From NCBI RefSeq assembly GCF_051209875.1, contig NZ_JBNTQY010000001.1, forward strand, positions 2,914,001 through 2,978,000: a stretch of DNA of 64,000 nucleotides, given 5' to 3'. This document shows positions 63,071 through 64,000 of the stretch, in pieces (the first letter of the stretch is position 1; each line of letters opens with the position of its first letter). The notes below the pieces were generated by a model. The model was not told where the DNA came from, did no database searches, and was given only the letters and a program-made list of their open reading frames with translations. The DNA is from Emticicia sp051209875. Its GTDB lineage: Bacteria; Bacteroidota; Bacteroidia; Cytophagales; Spirosomataceae. Made by a program: the position numbers and the translations under genes.

Positions 63071-63185
63071 GAATGACGAATGAAGATTCATGAATAAAAA
63101 CTCATTAAATTAATTATCAGCACATTAATTTTTTTTGCTATTAATCATTCAAAATTCGTCATTCATAACTCTTCATTCGTCATTC
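63071..63185. repeat. Intergenic inverted repeat before uxuA
   Basis: A perfect 15-bp inverted repeat (GAATGACGAATGAAG at 63071-63085, CTTCATTCGTCATTC at 63171-63185), with internal near-copies of ATTCGTCATTC on the right (63154-63164), fills most of the 149-bp gap. Confidence 0.7.
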
Positions 63186-63211
63186 CAAATTCTAAATTCC
63201 AAATTAAAAAA

Positions 63212-64000
63212 ATGACTCACACGATGCGTTGGTTTGGGCCAAACGACCCAGTTTCTTTAATGGATATTCGTCAAGCAGGCTGTACGGGAGTTGTTTCGGC
63301 ACTTCACCAAATTCCTGTTGGAGAAATCTGGACTGTAGAAGCCATCAAAGAAAGAATTCAAATAATAGAAAAAGATAATAATAAATATTCTCCGCTAAAA
63401 TGGTTGGTGGTTGAAAGTTTACCCGTGCATGAAGACATCAAAAAAGGTCTTTCAAGTTGTGAGTATTTTATTGAAAACTATAAACAATCATTGCAAAATT
63501 TAGCAATCTGTGGCATAAAAACCGTATGTTATAATTTTATGCCTGTTTTAGATTGGTCACGTACCAACTTAAATTATGAAATGCCCGATGGTTCAAAAGC
63601 ACTAAGATTTGTTTGGGAAGATTTTGCAATTTTTGATTTGTATATTCTTAAACGTCCAAATGCCGAGAAAGATTATGAAATAGAACTGCGAGAATCGGCA
63701 AAAAATAAATTTGAATCAATGAGTGCAGAGGAAATAGAAACACTCAAAAACACAGCACTTTTAGGTCTTCCTGGTTCGGAAGAAGCTTTTAATCTAAGCA
63801 CTTTTCAAGGATTATTAGATAATTATGCGAATATTGGAGATGCTGAACTTAGAGCAAATTTGTACTATTTTATCCAACAAGTTGCTCCATTCGCTCAAGA
63901 AATTGGCATTAATCTTTGCATTCATCCCGACGATCCGCCTAAATCTTTATTGGGTTTGCCAAGAGTTGTAAGTACAGAAAATGATTTAGCCCAATTAATG
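63212..64000 (+). CDS. uxuA: Mannonate dehydratase (UxuA), N-terminal part
   Basis: The gene runs off the right edge; 263 codons are present. UxuA dehydrates D-mannonate to 2-keto-3-deoxygluconate in hexuronate catabolism. The start MTHTMRWFGPNDPVSLMDIR, then QAGCTGVVSALHQIPVGEIW, is characteristic, as are CYNFMPVLDWSRTNL and NLCIHPDDPP with likely metal ligands. It is cytoplasmic, without a signal peptide. It follows the three exported oxidoreductases and probably belongs to the same operon, pointing to a sugar acid as an end product of the pathway. Confidence 0.95.
   Translation, partial: MTHTMRWFGPNDPVSLMDIRQAGCTGVVSALHQIPVGEIWTVEAIKERIQIIEKDNNKYSPLKWLVVESLPVHEDIKKGLSSCEYFIENYKQSLQNLAICGIKTVCYNFMPVLDWSRTNLNYEMPDGSKALRFVWEDFAIFDLYILKRPNAEKDYEIELRESAKNKFESMSAEEIETLKNTALLGLPGSEEAFNLSTFQGLLDNYANIGDAELRANLYYFIQQVAPFAQEIGINLCIHPDDPPKSLLGLPRVVSTENDLAQLM

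Overview
The window is chromosomal DNA of a Bacteroidota bacterium, most likely from the Cytophagales. The evidence is low GC, start sites without clear Shine-Dalgarno sequences, a SusC/SusD pair, DUF5686 and SusR-like regulator families, lipoproteins with a Bacteroidota-type export signal (Cys-Lys-Asp-Asp), and promoter-like TAnnTTTG or TAnTTTG boxes. The genus cannot be read from the sequence. I found no tRNA, rRNA, CRISPR array, intact insertion sequence or phage.

Bases 1-11117 are mostly housekeeping and envelope genes: the end of lepA, a multipass GT-C-like glycosyltransferase, a two-lipoyl pyruvate dehydrogenase E2, hslV, an FdtA/QdtA-like sugar isomerase, a nagB-like deaminase followed by a large membrane protein, and a DUF5686 outer-membrane protein. 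Bases 11118-18936 form a signalling and surface cassette: a decayed kinase fragment, a TPR histidine kinase, a NarL-type response regulator, a large secreted repetitive protein, a LytTR-only regulator, a second secreted protein with a C1q-like tail, and a lipoprotein of four FnIII-like repeats. A perfect 24-bp repeat precedes both the response regulator and the first secreted protein. Bases 18922-27351 hold mixed genes: ACC deaminase/D-cysteine desulfhydrase, RluD-type pseudouridine synthase, GNAT, a J-domain protein, a DUF1080 protein, a YdjC-type deacetylase, NIPSNAP, a serine hydrolase and DoxX.

Bases 27385-40202 are a polysaccharide utilization locus. A fructokinase-like PfkB, a GH32 and a SusR-like membrane regulator lie on the minus strand. 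SusC, SusD, a LamG lipoprotein and a GH144-like glucoamylase-family enzyme lie on the plus strand. Bases 40294-57495 are a long minus-strand run: a sortilin-like propeller protein, a sugar isomerase, a GMC oxidoreductase with its Tat-exported small subunit, a TolB-like protein, GH3, a cupin protein, GH9, a Dabb protein, two aldo/keto reductases and a LacI-type regulator. Divergently transcribed from the regulator are three exported Gfo/Idh/MocA oxidoreductases, a DUF6807 protein and the start of uxuA.

The most unusual features are in the last third. The LacI-type regulator carries an N-terminal four-cysteine zinc ribbon resembling that of IS1 InsA. It faces a 50-bp palindrome that encloses two tandem LacI-type operators. 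The flanking genes look like a periplasmic oxidative route for glycosides (FAD- and NAD-type sugar oxidoreductases, isomerase, sugar-acid dehydratase) combined with GH3 and GH9 hydrolases. The pathway assignment is inference.
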